From contig CP071499.1 in assembly GCA_017354895.1 (NCBI GenBank), positions 248,001 through 312,000 of the forward strand: DNA of 64,000 nt, in the 5' to 3' direction. Position 1 is the stretch's first letter, and the number at the start of each line of letters is the position of its first letter. The notes beneath the pieces were generated by a model that was given only the letters and a program-made list of their open reading frames with translations, did no database searches and was not told the origin of the DNA. A program made the translations under genes and the position numbers. This DNA is from Podospora comata (Eukaryota > Ascomycota > Sordariomycetes > Sordariales > Podosporaceae). Below are positions 23,687-34,968 of the stretch, piece after piece.

Positions 23687-26404
23687 ATGGCCTCGCAACC
23701 GACTCAAATACAGCCTGGAAATGCCTTTGAAACCGCGCTCAAGAAGTTTCGGATGAGACTGAAAAGCAATTCCAGATCACTAGCCTCGGTGAACTGAAAA
23801 GCGAGATTTTGTCCATCCAAGCCGAGCAGCGCGACGGGGAAAAGCAGATGCAGGTGGGCAGAATTCAAGGGTTCATTGAAGCCATGGAGCAGTTTGGCAA
23901 GGTTATCGAGGTCTTTGTCAACAGCAACGGCATCCTCGCATTTGTTTGGATCCTCTCAAGCTTTTACTTTTGGTAAATCTCAGCTGTATTACACTGATAA
24001 CCGATTTCCACTCACTGACCCCTTGACCAACAGACTGCCAAAGGTGGCACCGACGCATTCGATTGCCTGCTTGATGCTTGCAGCACAATCGAGAAAATTT
24101 TACCCATTTTTAAGAATTACCAGCATATCTTCGGTCAGATACTACAGTTCAATTGGTGCTGTCTTCGATATGCGAACCAATTCTTGATCTGCACAGAAGA
24201 GCTCTACGCATATTTGCAAAGTCGGGTAAGTAGGATACTCGTAGGATCTCCATGGTAGCGAGTAATCCACCGGGTCAGGTCATGTAATTAATTCGCGTAT
24301 CTTAGCGGGGAAGTTGATGTTTCGGCCGCTGTGGAATGACTTTAAGAGCAGGTTCGGGGCACTCCTCGGTGACCTAGAACAGCAACGGTCGTTGCTTGAA
24401 AGCCATGTCAACCAGATTCATATCGAACACTCGGAGCATGACAGAATCAAGTTCCTCGACGAGATTGATGAGCAGCGGAAAATGCGTGCTTCTGAAAAGC
24501 TATTAGCCGTGTATCAATGGCTCCAAGCTCCAAGCTGCATTCGAGATCACGAGGAGCACCAAGACGTGCGAGATGCACACAGTAACGGCACAAAGTACCA
24601 ACCGGGACTCTGGCTATTAGACAACGATTACGTCAAGACTTGGATATCCAATCCTTATCCTAGAACACCGTTTCTCTCGATATACGCAAAGCCCGGGGCT
24701 GGTAGGTCCTGCCATGCTTACTCTCACCATTCAAGATATTTGTACATGGCTGATACTTCATACGCCTAGGTAAGGGTGTCCTTTGATCAGCCATCATCGA
24801 CCAGATTAAGGAGAAGAAGAATGGTCTTGTGGCGTTCTTCTACTGTAAAGATCAAGACCCGGAGAGAAGAACATTTCAATCCATTGTCAGAGCTCCCTAC
24901 TTCAACTCATTGACCAACAGCGCGACGTTGTCCCCTACTACTATGGCGCTAGGGATAAAACGGGCGAATTACACCTGCAGTCAGAGAAGCTCACCAAACA
25001 GTTGGTTCAGGAGCGCCTACAAACCAGCTCCAAAACCTTTCTGGTGATCGACGGCCTTGGACCAGTGTCCCGACAAGGAGAGAGGGAAGCTTATGGACCT
25101 TTTGATCGAAACTATCATCTTGTGAGAAAATAAGAATCCTGGTAAAATCCGGTTGCTTCTTGTAACCCGGCTTGAGCCAGATATCAAGAAGCGGATGTCT
25201 TTAGTGTTGGTTGAAGGCATGGAGCTAAATTATGATGACCTCAAGATGGATAGAACAGACGGCAAGTACTCCCCTATCAGATGCTCAGCAGAACGATTTG
25301 AAGGTGTCTACTGACTAACAGCCAAACTTTGAGAATGTTTCTATTTGCCAAGCTTGTAATGGAGAACTTGCAAGGCCAGCCATCGTGAGAGAGACTCCAC
25401 GAGGAATTGCATCCGCGTTGCTTCCCCGACAAACTGGAACAGGCGTAAGCCATCATAACTCCCTTGTCACGCTGTGGATGTGCGATACTGATAGTTTACC
25501 TGCAGGTATGGTTGGTCGTACTCTAGAGCGCATCAGACGTAACCCAACAAGCATGAAGCGGAGCACGCTCATAGTATCTTGTCCCTCATGATTTGTTCCA
25601 TCCATCTCCTACGATGGCGAGAAGTGCAAGCGGCCATTGCTATCCACCTAGAGGAGCAGACTGTCCGATATTCAAGATGTCCTTGACATCGACGATGACC
25701 TGCTCTCGTTTGTGAGAAGATTCGATCAGGATGGGAAATTTCTGCAGGCCTTGAAAGATGACCCAAAGCAACTGAAATCAGCAGCACATCCTCCCGGACT
25801 TGGGAGGTTCAAGTCTGACCCGTACTTTCTCAGCATGTACAGCATCTGGTACCATGCCAAGTGTGTCCGAGCGTTCACCGGCGACAAGCAAGATCAAGTG
25901 CACCCTCAAGGGCTTCGAACAATCCCCAAAGCAGCCGTCAGACACTCGAACAAATGTGGACAACTACACCAGCCCCTTCAGCCGAGGTGCGCGATGTGTA
26001 CGGCCCACACTGGTTCAAGTGTTCCCGGACTACGTGTTACTATTTCCACGAGGGATTCAACTCGGACCCATCGAGAAAACAGCACTATGACCGGCATGAA
26101 CTCCCATTTCGATGTGACGACCAAAACGGCTGCGCGGGTGCCATCACTGGCTTTGCCTCTAGAAAGGAGCTGGACAAGCACAACAAGATCTCACATCCCG
26201 ATTTCGACAGGCTTTCCACGACATTTACCAGACTGAAGAAGAAGGCCAAAACAGTAAAGGAGGAGACGCACAAGTTCCCGTGCCAGAACTTCGGGAACAC
26301 ATGAGGGTACACATACACTCGTTGCCACAACTTGAGACCAGAGAGGTGGATGCAGTACAGGCTGCAGTCAACGGCCCAGGTGTGAAGGATTTATTCCAGC
26401 TGTC
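23687..26404 (+). pseudogene. Decayed NACHT (STAND/NLR-like) gene with C2H2 fingers
   Basis: The N-terminus from ATG 23687 matches the conserved leader of a fungal NACHT family (FETALKKFR; then GFIEAMEQFGKVIEVF and, after a frame change, the LKLLLL region). A P-loop region (YAKPGAGK) is split by an intron ending at 24770. The NACHT second motif reads FLVIDGL near 25045. A winged-helix-like stretch (RWREVQAAIAIHLEE) lies near 25.6 kb. Two C2H2-type fingers follow at about 26.02-26.20 kb. Lesions: a frameshift near 23755; a base loss near 23948; TGA at 24784-24786 right after the P-loop; an extra base near 25060 within the LDQC-like motif; and further frame changes from 25.1 to 26.4 kb. Intact relatives are STAND proteins involved in heterokaryon incompatibility and innate-immunity-like responses. 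This copy cannot make the full protein. The 3' end is approximate. Confidence 0.8.
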
Positions 26405-26573
26405 TATCAAATCATGAGGACCGACCGCAGAAGTTGGCTGTGTCTTTTGCCTGTGGACTTTGCAACAAGACGGTACACGACAAGTGGGTCAATGTTGGAA
26501 GATCAAGTTTCTTTCAATTATACAGTGGTATTATACCTTGCTATCTACTTGGAACTGGAGTAAAATTGGCAGT

Positions 26574-27863
26574 TTACCACCACTTGCCAGGCTTGCCCTT
26601 CTTGGTGCCGTTCTTGAGAGCCTCCTGCACACCGTAGTAGGCGGGGTGCTTGCTCCAGTCCTCAAACCAGAGGAGGGGAGCACCCTCGCCGGGGAAAACA
26701 TAGGGCACCCAGCTGAAGGGGTCATAGAAATCCCAGATGGTGACACCGATGCAGCCCTTGACCTGGACGCAAGCGCCAACAGCCTATTGACATGTATAAG
26801 TATGAATGTCGCCGGGAAGGGAAGAAAAGGGGCTTGACATACGTTCTTGTAAGCCTCCTTCTGCTGAGCAAGGTTGGTGGCGTTGGCGGGCACCTGCAGG
26901 CGAATGTCCAACTCGGTAAGGGCAACCTCAACGCCGAGCTTGGTGAAGCCCTTGATGGCGTCAATGTGCTGGTCGAGAGTAGGGGCCTGCTCGGCAATCA
27001 AGTGAGCCTGGAGGCCAACACCGTCGATTCTGATCTTGGCCTTCTGGAGCATCTTGACAATGCGCTGGGTGCCCTCAGTCTTGGCATGGGGCCACTCCCT
27101 GTGGGTGTATTAGCGTCAGGCATCAAGCTGGTCGTGGGAAATCAATCTTACAAGTTGTAATCGTTGTAGTACAGCTTGGCCTTGGGGTCGACCTTGGCAG
27201 CGGTCGCGAAAGCGAGCTTGATGTACTCCTCGCCCAGGACGTTGTAGAAGACGGACTTGCGGTAGCTCCCATCCTCCTCGAGCGCCTCGTTCACAACATC
27301 CCAAGCGTAGCACTGACCCTTCCAGGCCTTCGCAACGCGCGTGACATGGTTGACGATAACAGCGCGGAGCTCGTCCTTGGTCCAGTCGGTCTTGGCCTCA
27401 ACCCAGGGGGCGAGCTGAGAGTGCCAGACGAGGGCGTGGCAGCGGAGATATTTGCCGTGCTTCTTCGCGAGGGAGGTAACAATGTTGCCCTCGGTATAGT
27501 TGAAGACGCCCTGCTGTGGTTCGGTGAAGAGCCACTGTTGGTTGAGAGTATGTTAGCGACCACTCATGTTGCATGGCGACTCGCATAACTGATGCAAGAC
27601 TGTACCTTTTGTCCGTTGGTAGGCGTGGTCTGGCCGAACTCGTCCGACTTCCACATGATCTGGTCATACTTGGGATACTGAGCCTCATAGCCAGCCCGCT
27701 CACGGAAACCGGGCGAGTCGGTGGCAGCACCAAAGTACTTCAGACCGGCCTCTTTGGCGTAGGTGTTGAGACCCTTCTCCTTGTGGCCGTGGCCGGGAGT
27801 AGGGGTGGCAACTGCGAGAGGCAGTGCTGAGAGGAGGAGCGAGGCAGCTGTCGGGAGATGCAT
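26574..27863 (-). CDS. Secreted GH10 endo-1,4-beta-xylanase
   Basis: Four exons, 27863-27606, 27534-27152, 27098-26843 and 26783-26574, give 368 residues. Donors are GTACAG, GTAAGA and GTATGT, and all junctions keep frame. A signal peptide (about 1-19, MHLPTAASLLLSALPLAVA) leads directly into a single GH10 (beta/alpha)8 barrel. No carbohydrate-binding module is present. The acid/base glutamate is in DVVNEAL (Glu169) and the nucleophile in ALTELDIRL (Glu276). HALVWHSQ and the C-terminal GVTIWDF are further GH10 signatures. The enzyme hydrolyses internal xylan linkages outside the cell. A TATA-like ATAAAAAG lies about 85 bp upstream. It is transcribed towards the NACHT remnant, whose approximate end lies about 170 bp beyond the xylanase stop. 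Confidence 0.95.
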
Positions 27864-29327
27864 CTTGTCTGGGGTGGCGGTCCTTGGGGAGAGAAAGGAT
27901 GGAGGAGAAGAAAGACAGTCGAGATGGCCTGGGTCACGATCCCTTTTTATGGACGGATGTCAAGTCGTCATGCCATGGTGATGGGCCGTGATGGTGGTCC
28001 ACCATGCTGCCCTCCACCAGACCATCAATGGAACTCTGGACATCGATCCGAGTGCTATGGTCCCTGGCGGGTTCGACCGATACAACCTCGCCTCCCCTCT
28101 ACCGGGAACGCGTTCCACAGAGCATGAGGGAAGCATCAAGATGTTACCTAACGCAGCCCATACGGCACTTCGGGGCTGCCCTCCGAACCGGGCTCCTGGG
28201 GTCTGGGCTCCGGGGATCAAGTCATTTCGGGCTCGTGTTCATCATTCAGCCGGCCGAGACTGATGAAGGCACAGTTCACCACGGTCATGATTTCCATGAG
28301 AAGCGAACGGGTATGGTCGGATTGTCACTGGCTTCCGATGCTAGCGCCCCAATGACCACGGTTGAGCGGCCGGATAAATGCGAGGTGCAGCGGTTCGTGA
28401 ATTTTGCCGTTGAAACGGCAGCCCTTGGCAGACCGGTGGATGGCGCCGGGGCGACGGGAAACATGTTTATTTCCACGTTGGCGGTGCGATGGGTTGCGAT
28501 GAACACTCTATCGTGCTCTTGGCCTGCTCGGATGGATAATTAAAACTGCAGGAACATGTGCTAAGAATACCACTCACACCAGAGGAGAGCCTCGTTCAGT
28601 CGTTCATGCCTTGAAGATTGGCGAGATGGGAAACCAGCACCACATGGTATTCGTACACTTTTGTTGTTCAGGGCCGGGGGTCAGCTCACGATCCCCTCAT
28701 TGCAACCTTGGCTTTCTGGGCAAAAGGCGGAGACCCCGGAGCCCCCCAGCCGGGGAAGCTACGCCAAAAGTTGGAGAAGGTGGCATTCCCCAACATCCAC
28801 CCGGCGATGTGGGGATTCACGAAACGGGAGTCTCGGTGAGAGGTTCGGTGTGTGAAGCCGGAATTCATGCACAACGTGCGGGTTATCGTTATCTTATCGA
28901 TCTTATCGATAATCCGGAGCAAGTCCAGAAGCCCTAACCCTGGGCCATCTTCAGCCGGCGCAATGACATCATGGGGGTGGTGATGTCATGGCTCCAATTG
29001 AGACCAAGAGAGTTTGCCAGCCAATCAGGGCAGACAATGCCGCCGCGTCGACGCCTTTCCACTGAGAACGTCATGATCTGAGTTCGCGCCGGTTGCAGGC
29101 GGTACAGAATCAGGTGTCTGCCGGCTCTGTTTCCCCTTTTAAAAGTTTCCTTGTGCTTTCTCTGGACTCTCAATCGTACCAAAGCAACATCGACTCTCAC
29201 CAAAATATCAACACCACAACTTTCCATCCGTCACCGACAGTAAAGCAATTTGGCTCCTGTCATCCATCCCTATACTACCAGTACACAACACATCCCCTGA
29301 AGTCGCAAACGAGCAAAGAACACCGCC
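27864..29327. other. Divergent intergenic region
   Basis: The region holds the promoters of the GH10 gene (minus) and the mitochondrial protein gene (plus). A repeated CTTATCGAT unit around 28890-28910 supplies several GATA cores. No coding frame here has recognisable content. Confidence 0.5.
27943..27950 (-). promoter_or_regulatory. TATA-like box of the xylanase gene
   Basis: ATAAAAAG on the minus strand lies about 85 bp upstream of the GH10 start codon, a normal position for a TATA element with a short leader. Confidence 0.45.
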
Positions 29328-30602
29328 ATGTCGTCCAGACTTCCCGCCCGCATCGTACCCCGCGCGACTCGCGTGGCTCGCACCACCAAATCCACCCCTC
29401 GTCGTTTCCAGTCCACAGCTTCTTCCACCACACAAGCCGCAGCCAATGCCGCCCCCAGCGGGACAGGTCACTTCGCTTCCGGCGTTGCTGGCGGTATCGC
29501 CGGCGCTGCCCTCCTCTATGGAATTTACACCATGACCCCATCGGGCAAGATGATGAAGACGATGAACGCAACCGTCAAGGAGACCAACAAGAAGTATGAA
29601 CAGCTCGCCGCCACCCTCAAGAACAAGACTCCCTCCACCGATGAGGCTCTCGGCAAGGTCAAGGAGGTCTGCTACTCGTATGCTGGCTGGGTACCAGGAG
29701 GCCGCCAGTATGTCGATGTTGCCTTCAAGGATATTGAAGACATTCGGGACGCGAACAAGGAAGAGGTTGACAAGCTCGTCGCCGAGACATACAGGGAGTT
29801 TCAGAGCATTACGGCTGCCGGCCTGACTCTCGAGGCCGCTTCCCGCAGCTGGGAGGCCCTGCAAAAGCTGAGCCAGAGAATTGCCAACCTCAGCGCGAAT
29901 GCTTCGGAGCAACTGCTCGATAACCACCCTCAGCTCAAAGAGAAGTTTGGCGGCTCCTTTGACACCCTGAAGCAGATGGGCTCTCAGTACGGACCAGAGG
30001 CCAAGAAGGTCGTGGACGACACATGGAAGCAAGTGAACGACATCATCAAGGGTGGCTTCACCGCCGAGAATGCCGACAAGGTGCGGAAGTTGGTCGAGGA
30101 GAAGACACAGCAGGTGCGCAAGATGGGTGACCAGGTCTGGGACAAGGGCTTGGAAACCGCCAAACCTTATCTTGACAAGAGCCCTGCGATCAGAGACCTG
30201 ATCAACAATAACAAGGACATCCTCAAGCAAGGAAATGCTTCGGAGCTGTTTTCCAAAATCAAGAGCATGTCCGAGAGCGGTGACTCGAGCAAGTTGGAAG
30301 ACTATGTGAAGCAGGCCGTCAACAAGGCCAAGGAGTCCGGGGACACGGGCAAGAGCTGGACCAGTTCTATTGTGGGAGGAAGCACTGGTTTCGGTGTGCT
30401 GAGCCAGTTCCTTGGTTCGTCATCCGAGGGCGTAACACAGAAGGTCAAGGACAACATTGGTGTCTTGTCCGAGGTGTATAAGAAGCATTCGGACGAGGGT
30501 CAAAAGCTGTTGGAGGAGACACAGGAGGACTTGCGCAAGCTGTTGGAGGAGAAGGCGAAGAAGGCCCAAAAGATTGCCGATGCTGCTGCCAAGGGGCAAT
30601 GA
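29328..30602 (+). CDS. Predicted mitochondrial helix-rich membrane protein
   Basis: A single exon of 424 residues starts at ATG in caccgccATGt. Residues 1-35 are Arg/Ser/Thr-rich without acidic residues, a typical matrix-targeting presequence (RFQS near 30). One glycine-rich hydrophobic segment (about 47-66, ASGVAGGIAGAALLYGIYT) follows, then about 350 residues of charged amphipathic helix, rich in Lys, Glu and Ala with repeated KxxVxxxxxQV-type spacing. The pattern resembles apolipoprotein or LEA-type helices that lie on membranes. Inner-membrane anchoring with a helical domain in the matrix or intermembrane space is plausible. I do not recognise a named family and give no function. Confidence 0.8.
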   Translation: MSSRLPARIVPRATRVARTTKSTPRRFQSTASSTTQAAANAAPSGTGHFASGVAGGIAGAALLYGIYTMTPSGKMMKTMNATVKETNKKYEQLAATLKNKTPSTDEALGKVKEVCYSYAGWVPGGRQYVDVAFKDIEDIRDANKEEVDKLVAETYREFQSITAAGLTLEAASRSWEALQKLSQRIANLSANASEQLLDNHPQLKEKFGGSFDTLKQMGSQYGPEAKKVVDDTWKQVNDIIKGGFTAENADKVRKLVEEKTQQVRKMGDQVWDKGLETAKPYLDKSPAIRDLINNNKDILKQGNASELFSKIKSMSESGDSSKLEDYVKQAVNKAKESGDTGKSWTSSIVGGSTGFGVLSQFLGSSSEGVTQKVKDNIGVLSEVYKKHSDEGQKLLEETQEDLRKLLEEKAKKAQKIADAAAKGQ

Positions 30603-31115
30603 GCTGGTCTCAGCTTCTCAGTTAGCATGGATATCGGAGAGGACTTGAGTTGTATGATATCATGAACTTGCATTGTGTTGGTAGCATCACAGCCTGTAAT
30701 ATTATTACCATTATAAGCTGAACATGTTGTCTTGAGGGGAAGTGATAGTCCTGGTGGCATCTGTAGGTACCTAGGTACACATCCAGGTGTGAAGAAAACT
30801 GGGAAACGAGGGGGGTCTGGTTGGTCAGAACGTACGGGATGCCCCGCGGTACCCGGACCTTCTGCTCCATCCTTCGTCCATCCTTTGGGTCCAGCTCCCC
30901 GCATTTCATTCTTTCATGGAAGTGCACATTGAAAGCCGGCAGCGGCCCCACCTTCCCGCCAAGCATCTGCTCCAGAGTGTAGACATCATGACGACGTGCC
31001 TGCGCCAGGCAAAGGTCAACGCCTCTTGATCGCTGTGCTTTGCTGCGGTTTGTTCGATTCGATAGCTCAATTTCGATTGTTTCGTATCCAGCAGACCCCG
31101 AACCCATTCACCGAG
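30603..31115. other. Intergenic between tandem plus-strand genes
   Basis: The interval contains the 3' UTR of the mitochondrial gene and the promoter of the LanC-like gene. A short near-palindrome GTAGGTACCTAGGTAC lies around 30763-30778. Nothing else is supported. Confidence 0.45.
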
Positions 31116-32451
31116 ATGCCGTACCACCCTTCGTCCCCGACGCCGATGACCACGGGGGTGCCGGGAGCCATCGTGGCCATGACGGGTCAGGCTGGCTTCT
31201 CCCAACCCAAGAAGCGATACATCGACGTCCCCTCGGAGGACCTCCTCGACGTCAGCGAGACCAACAGCTACCTGATGGGTGCGCTCGAAGACATCATCAT
31301 CAACTTCCCTCCTCGAAGCCGATACCCGCACGAAGCTCTGCAGGGCCTCTGGTCTGGCCCCACGGGCATCGCGTACCTCCTGCTTCAGGTCAGCGCCAGA
31401 CTCCCAGATTTGATCGTATCCGGTCAGCCGGCCTTGCACTGGGCTCAGTGCTATATTGCTGGGTCTAGGGGACACAACTTGCGGTTGGGGAGCCACGGTT
31501 GCGGGGTGTCGGATGAGAGACTGGCATTTGAAGCTGTCAGAGCTGCCTTGACAAAGGATCTCAGCCACGTCAGGAACTTTGTTGCGACAGTGGAGCAGGT
31601 CGCCGAAGTGGCCGAATTTCCAGACGAAAACTTGTATGGGAGGGGAGGGACGTTGTATCTGCTGAGAATGGTGAAGCATTGGGTCGGTGCTGATAAGTGC
31701 GGCAAGATTATTGACCCTGCTATGGCTGAGATTGCCAACACCATCCTGAATAACGGGCTGGGGTCACCAGGGAAGAACGGAAGTCCCCGTGAAGATGGAC
31801 GAGCAAAATGGAGCTGGCACGGAACACGGTACTTGGGAGCAGTGCATGGAGACATTGGCATCATTACTCAAGTGGTGCTCTCCATGCCAAATTTGGCAGA
31901 CAGGGTGGAGAGGGTGCTGGAGAAGTTGTTGATGATGCAGCAGCACGATGGGAACTGGCCCAGCAGTGAAGGCCATACGAGCCCTGGGAAAGGTTTGGTT
32001 CAATTTTGCCACGGCGCGCCAGGGTTCGTGATATCGCTTTGCTCTTTGCGGCCATATTTCCCAAGACTACAGGACAAGATCGACGGAGCGCTCAAAAGGG
32101 CAAGGCAATGTATCTGGACGCAAGGGTTGTTGAAAAAGGAGCCGAACTTGTGCCATGGAATATTTGGCAATGCTTTGTACGTGGTCTCAGTAACAGGAAA
32201 TAAGCTAAAACAAAGAAGCTGACACGAGCAGATGTTTTCCGCCCGGCCCACAGCGACAGCACTTTCTGGCAGTCGCTACACCCGAGAATGTGTCCCATAT
32301 GAAGTGCTCAGATACAACCGGCACGGTATTCGAAAGGGCTGATTACGGACGATCATACTCAACCTTGACCAGCTACGCTCCCTGCGCGGTTTGGACCTGG
32401 CTAGTCGCGAGGGAACCAGACCCTATCATTTTGGGGTATAACGATGTTTAG
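31116..32451 (+). CDS. LanC-like protein (LANCL family)
   Basis: Two exons, 31116-32176 and 32232-32451, joined at GTACGT...GCAG, give 426 residues. The exon 2 frame matches the family end (MKCSDTTGTVFERADYG). An upstream alternative start would add 40 residues that look like leader sequence, so ATG 31116 is preferred. The zinc ligands of LanC enzymes are present: Cys298 in FCHGAPG, and Cys346-His347 in LCHGIFG, spaced like Cys276 and Cys322-His323 of human LANCL1. LGAVHGDIGI is another signature. LanC enzymes are (alpha/alpha) barrels. Bacterial members form lanthionines, while eukaryotic LANCL proteins add glutathione to dehydroalanine or dehydrobutyrine in damaged proteins. I infer that role here. 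No lanthipeptide precursor is visible nearby. Confidence 0.9.
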
Positions 32452-33615
32452 GGTCATCATATGGGCGAGGTTGGATGTTGGTTGGGTATTTTTCATGTTT
32501 CATCAGTAATGTGTACCTCGCAATATTCGATGCCTCCACCTCCTTGGCCAGCCGTTCCTTCATCACTCATAATTCCTTCTACTCTTTTCTCGATGCTGGG
32601 TAACTCGAAGATGACAACCTTCTTTTGCGACAGTTTCTCTTTATCGGCATTTCATTCAGTTCTTGTCGTTCATAGCGTTTTTGTGGCTCTTGCTCATTTT
32701 GTGTCAGTTAGTCGGAGAATAGACGACGAGTTGAGAACGTGACTCACCATGTTACGAGATCTGTGTTGCTCTCTGAGTTGTTGCAAATACTTTGGGTATC
32801 GATGTTACTGGCTCGACCTTCGCGCTTGAATTGCGTGCCAAGCAAAGGAGACAATGGCGATAGCAGCAAGGACAGAGAACATGATAATAACTGGGAGGTG
32901 AAAGACGACCATCGTAGCTATGACAGAACCATGTGAAACGGGGTGTTGGCGTGGCGAAGAGGTGAATCGAAGAGGGCTGAGTCCAGGAAAGGTTCAGAGA
33001 AAACCAACATCGGCATGCTTAGTCCGGGAAGGAAAAGAGATTTTAATCCCAGGTATTCGAATAGGCCTGGAGGAAAGGTACCTTGGGCAGATAACTTTGC
33101 TTGGATGCCCCTGATATTATTTCTCCGCTTCCAGTCCCATCTCTCATGTTATCACCGTCAACAAACATTTCTCTGTCAATCAGGTACCCAACATTTGTGA
33201 AGTTTGAAAGAGACTATAATTGGGCTTCGCTAGAACTTCTGGTAGAAACTCCACATCTCGCATTCCTCGTAAAGTTACCCCTGAGGCTCAGTTTAAGCCC
33301 CTGACTATTCATCCTGTATATGTATGACAGTTCTCAGCAAGGGTTCCAGGTTATCAAGACACTGTTGGAACATAATCCTTTGGTGTTGCATCACCGGCAT
33401 CTGCCGAACACGCGTGTTGGCTGACACCAGACATCAAGAAGCAGGGCCCAACAGTGGCAGTAGGAGTAAATCCCAGTAGAGATGTGGGGGCTCAATGTGC
33501 TGTGCCACCCTTGCTCAAGCTTTTAAAGCTGCGGCGTGTATGGAGTCAATCTCCCAAGACCTCGCACAAGTGTGTTCCATCGTCTCTAGCGCACGTTTTC
33601 CCGATACGAGATACG
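32452..33615. other. Intergenic, 1.2 kb
   Basis: I see no gene. The stretch is somewhat AT-richer than its neighbours and contains only short unrelated frames. The promoter of the Zn2Cys6 gene must lie at its right end. Confidence 0.45.
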
Positions 33616-34968
33616 ATGCGGCGCCGGGGCCACACCAAATCCCGGCATGGCTGTGTGCAATGGTAAGGACAACGCCACTTGTCGATTTTTGACAATGGAC
33701 AATTACCTAACTGACGGCTGGGACTAGTAAATTGCGGCATGTGAAGGTGAGTGTCTGGTAACTTCTCAGCGAATTTACGTTGATGAGAATGATGAACTAA
33801 CCTCGATCGGTCTTCGAAGTGTGACGAAGGCCGTCCAACATGCTCACTTTGTACCATTTCGGCAAGGCAATGCAGCTTCATGTCCGAAGCCCCGGCAGAT
33901 AGCCCTTCTTCAAGTTCGTTGTCTCGACGTCGCAGTCTCGCCGGGATTTCAACGTCCAGTGTCACCCCCCGGGACACCTCCACACTTCTGTCTGATACAA
34001 GCCGGGTCTTATACAGCCCAACCCCCGAGGGGTTGCTCAACCTCCGTCATATTCACCTCTTGGTTCACCTGACATCCTCAAAGGACATCTTCGACTTCGG
34101 GGCCACCCCTCATCGGGCGTCCGAGAATTCAGCAGCTCTCGCTCTGGCCTTGCAAAAGGGTCTTCAGGACACCTATCTCCTCTACCAACTCCTTGCCTTT
34201 TCAGCTCGCCACCTTGCCTGCCTACATCCTTCTCAATCAGAAACCTACCTCGAGCAAGCCATAGCTCTGCAGACGCATGGCGTCTCTCTGTTCAACGTTG
34301 CCCAGCTATCCCAAGTCGACCGGTCCAACTGCGTGAGCTTTCTCATCTACTCTGGCATCCTCGGACATCACCTATTGGCTGATGCTCTCTCTTTCCGAGA
34401 TCAACCGATCGATGAGTTCCTCGCCGAGTACGCCTGGTGTGCGCGTCTTCATCGTGGAGTGAGGACGATAGCTGCATCATCCTGGCCTCTGCTGATGGAG
34501 TCGGAGCTCACTGGGATGCTGTCTTGGAGTCAGGAGTATTTGCTTCGAAAACCGACTGGGCAGGAGTGCTCTCGAATCAGAGTGATGGTTGCCGCATCAG
34601 CATCGTTGACCGGGGGCGAAAGACAGGCGTGCATGGAGGCGATCAATTTCCTTCAGGTTGGGTTCGATTCAGTACTGTCTACCGACTGGGAGGAGCTTGG
34701 GAAAGAGGCCGGAAGCAAGGGGAACAAGCACCAGATGACTTATTCGTGGTCTGTGGTGGTGGCCCCCGAGTTCATGGCTTTGTTGGTGGACAAACGACCC
34801 GAGTCGCTGGTGGTGTTGGGTTATTTTTGTGTGCTGCTGCATTATGCGAGGGAGACTTGGCAGATAAGAGACGCGGGGAGGTATGTTTTCGAGATGGTCG
34901 AGCAGTGTCTTGGTGAGGCTTGGAGGTGTTGGCTTGACTGGCCTCGAAGGATGATTGCAAGCGATTAG
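33616..34968 (+). CDS. Zn2Cys6 transcription factor with a 19-nt microexon
   Basis: Three exons, 33616-33662, 33728-33746 (19 nt) and 33820-34968, give 404 residues. The splice sites are GTAAGG/TAG and GTGAGT/AAG, and both junctions keep frame. Joining them creates a binuclear zinc cluster at about residues 13-40 with the spacing C-x2-C-x6-C-x6-C-x2-C-x6-C. The first Cys is in exon 1, the second straddles exons 1 and 2, and the last four are in exon 3. RRRGHTKSRHG before the cluster is the usual basic lead. The remainder resembles the helical C-terminal region of Upc2/sterol-uptake-type regulators, with no obvious activation domain. Targets are unknown. Annotation that ignores the microexon would give a 362-residue protein without a DNA-binding domain. 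Confidence 0.88.

Noticed and set aside
28611-28937. 108-codon plus-strand frame between the xylanase and the mitochondrial gene
   Set aside because: It opens at TTG, is low in complexity and has no family resemblance.
29208-30230. 340-codon minus-strand frame opposite the mitochondrial gene
   Set aside because: It is an antisense shadow of a GC-biased coding sequence. The sense frame has a presequence, a membrane segment and a good start context.
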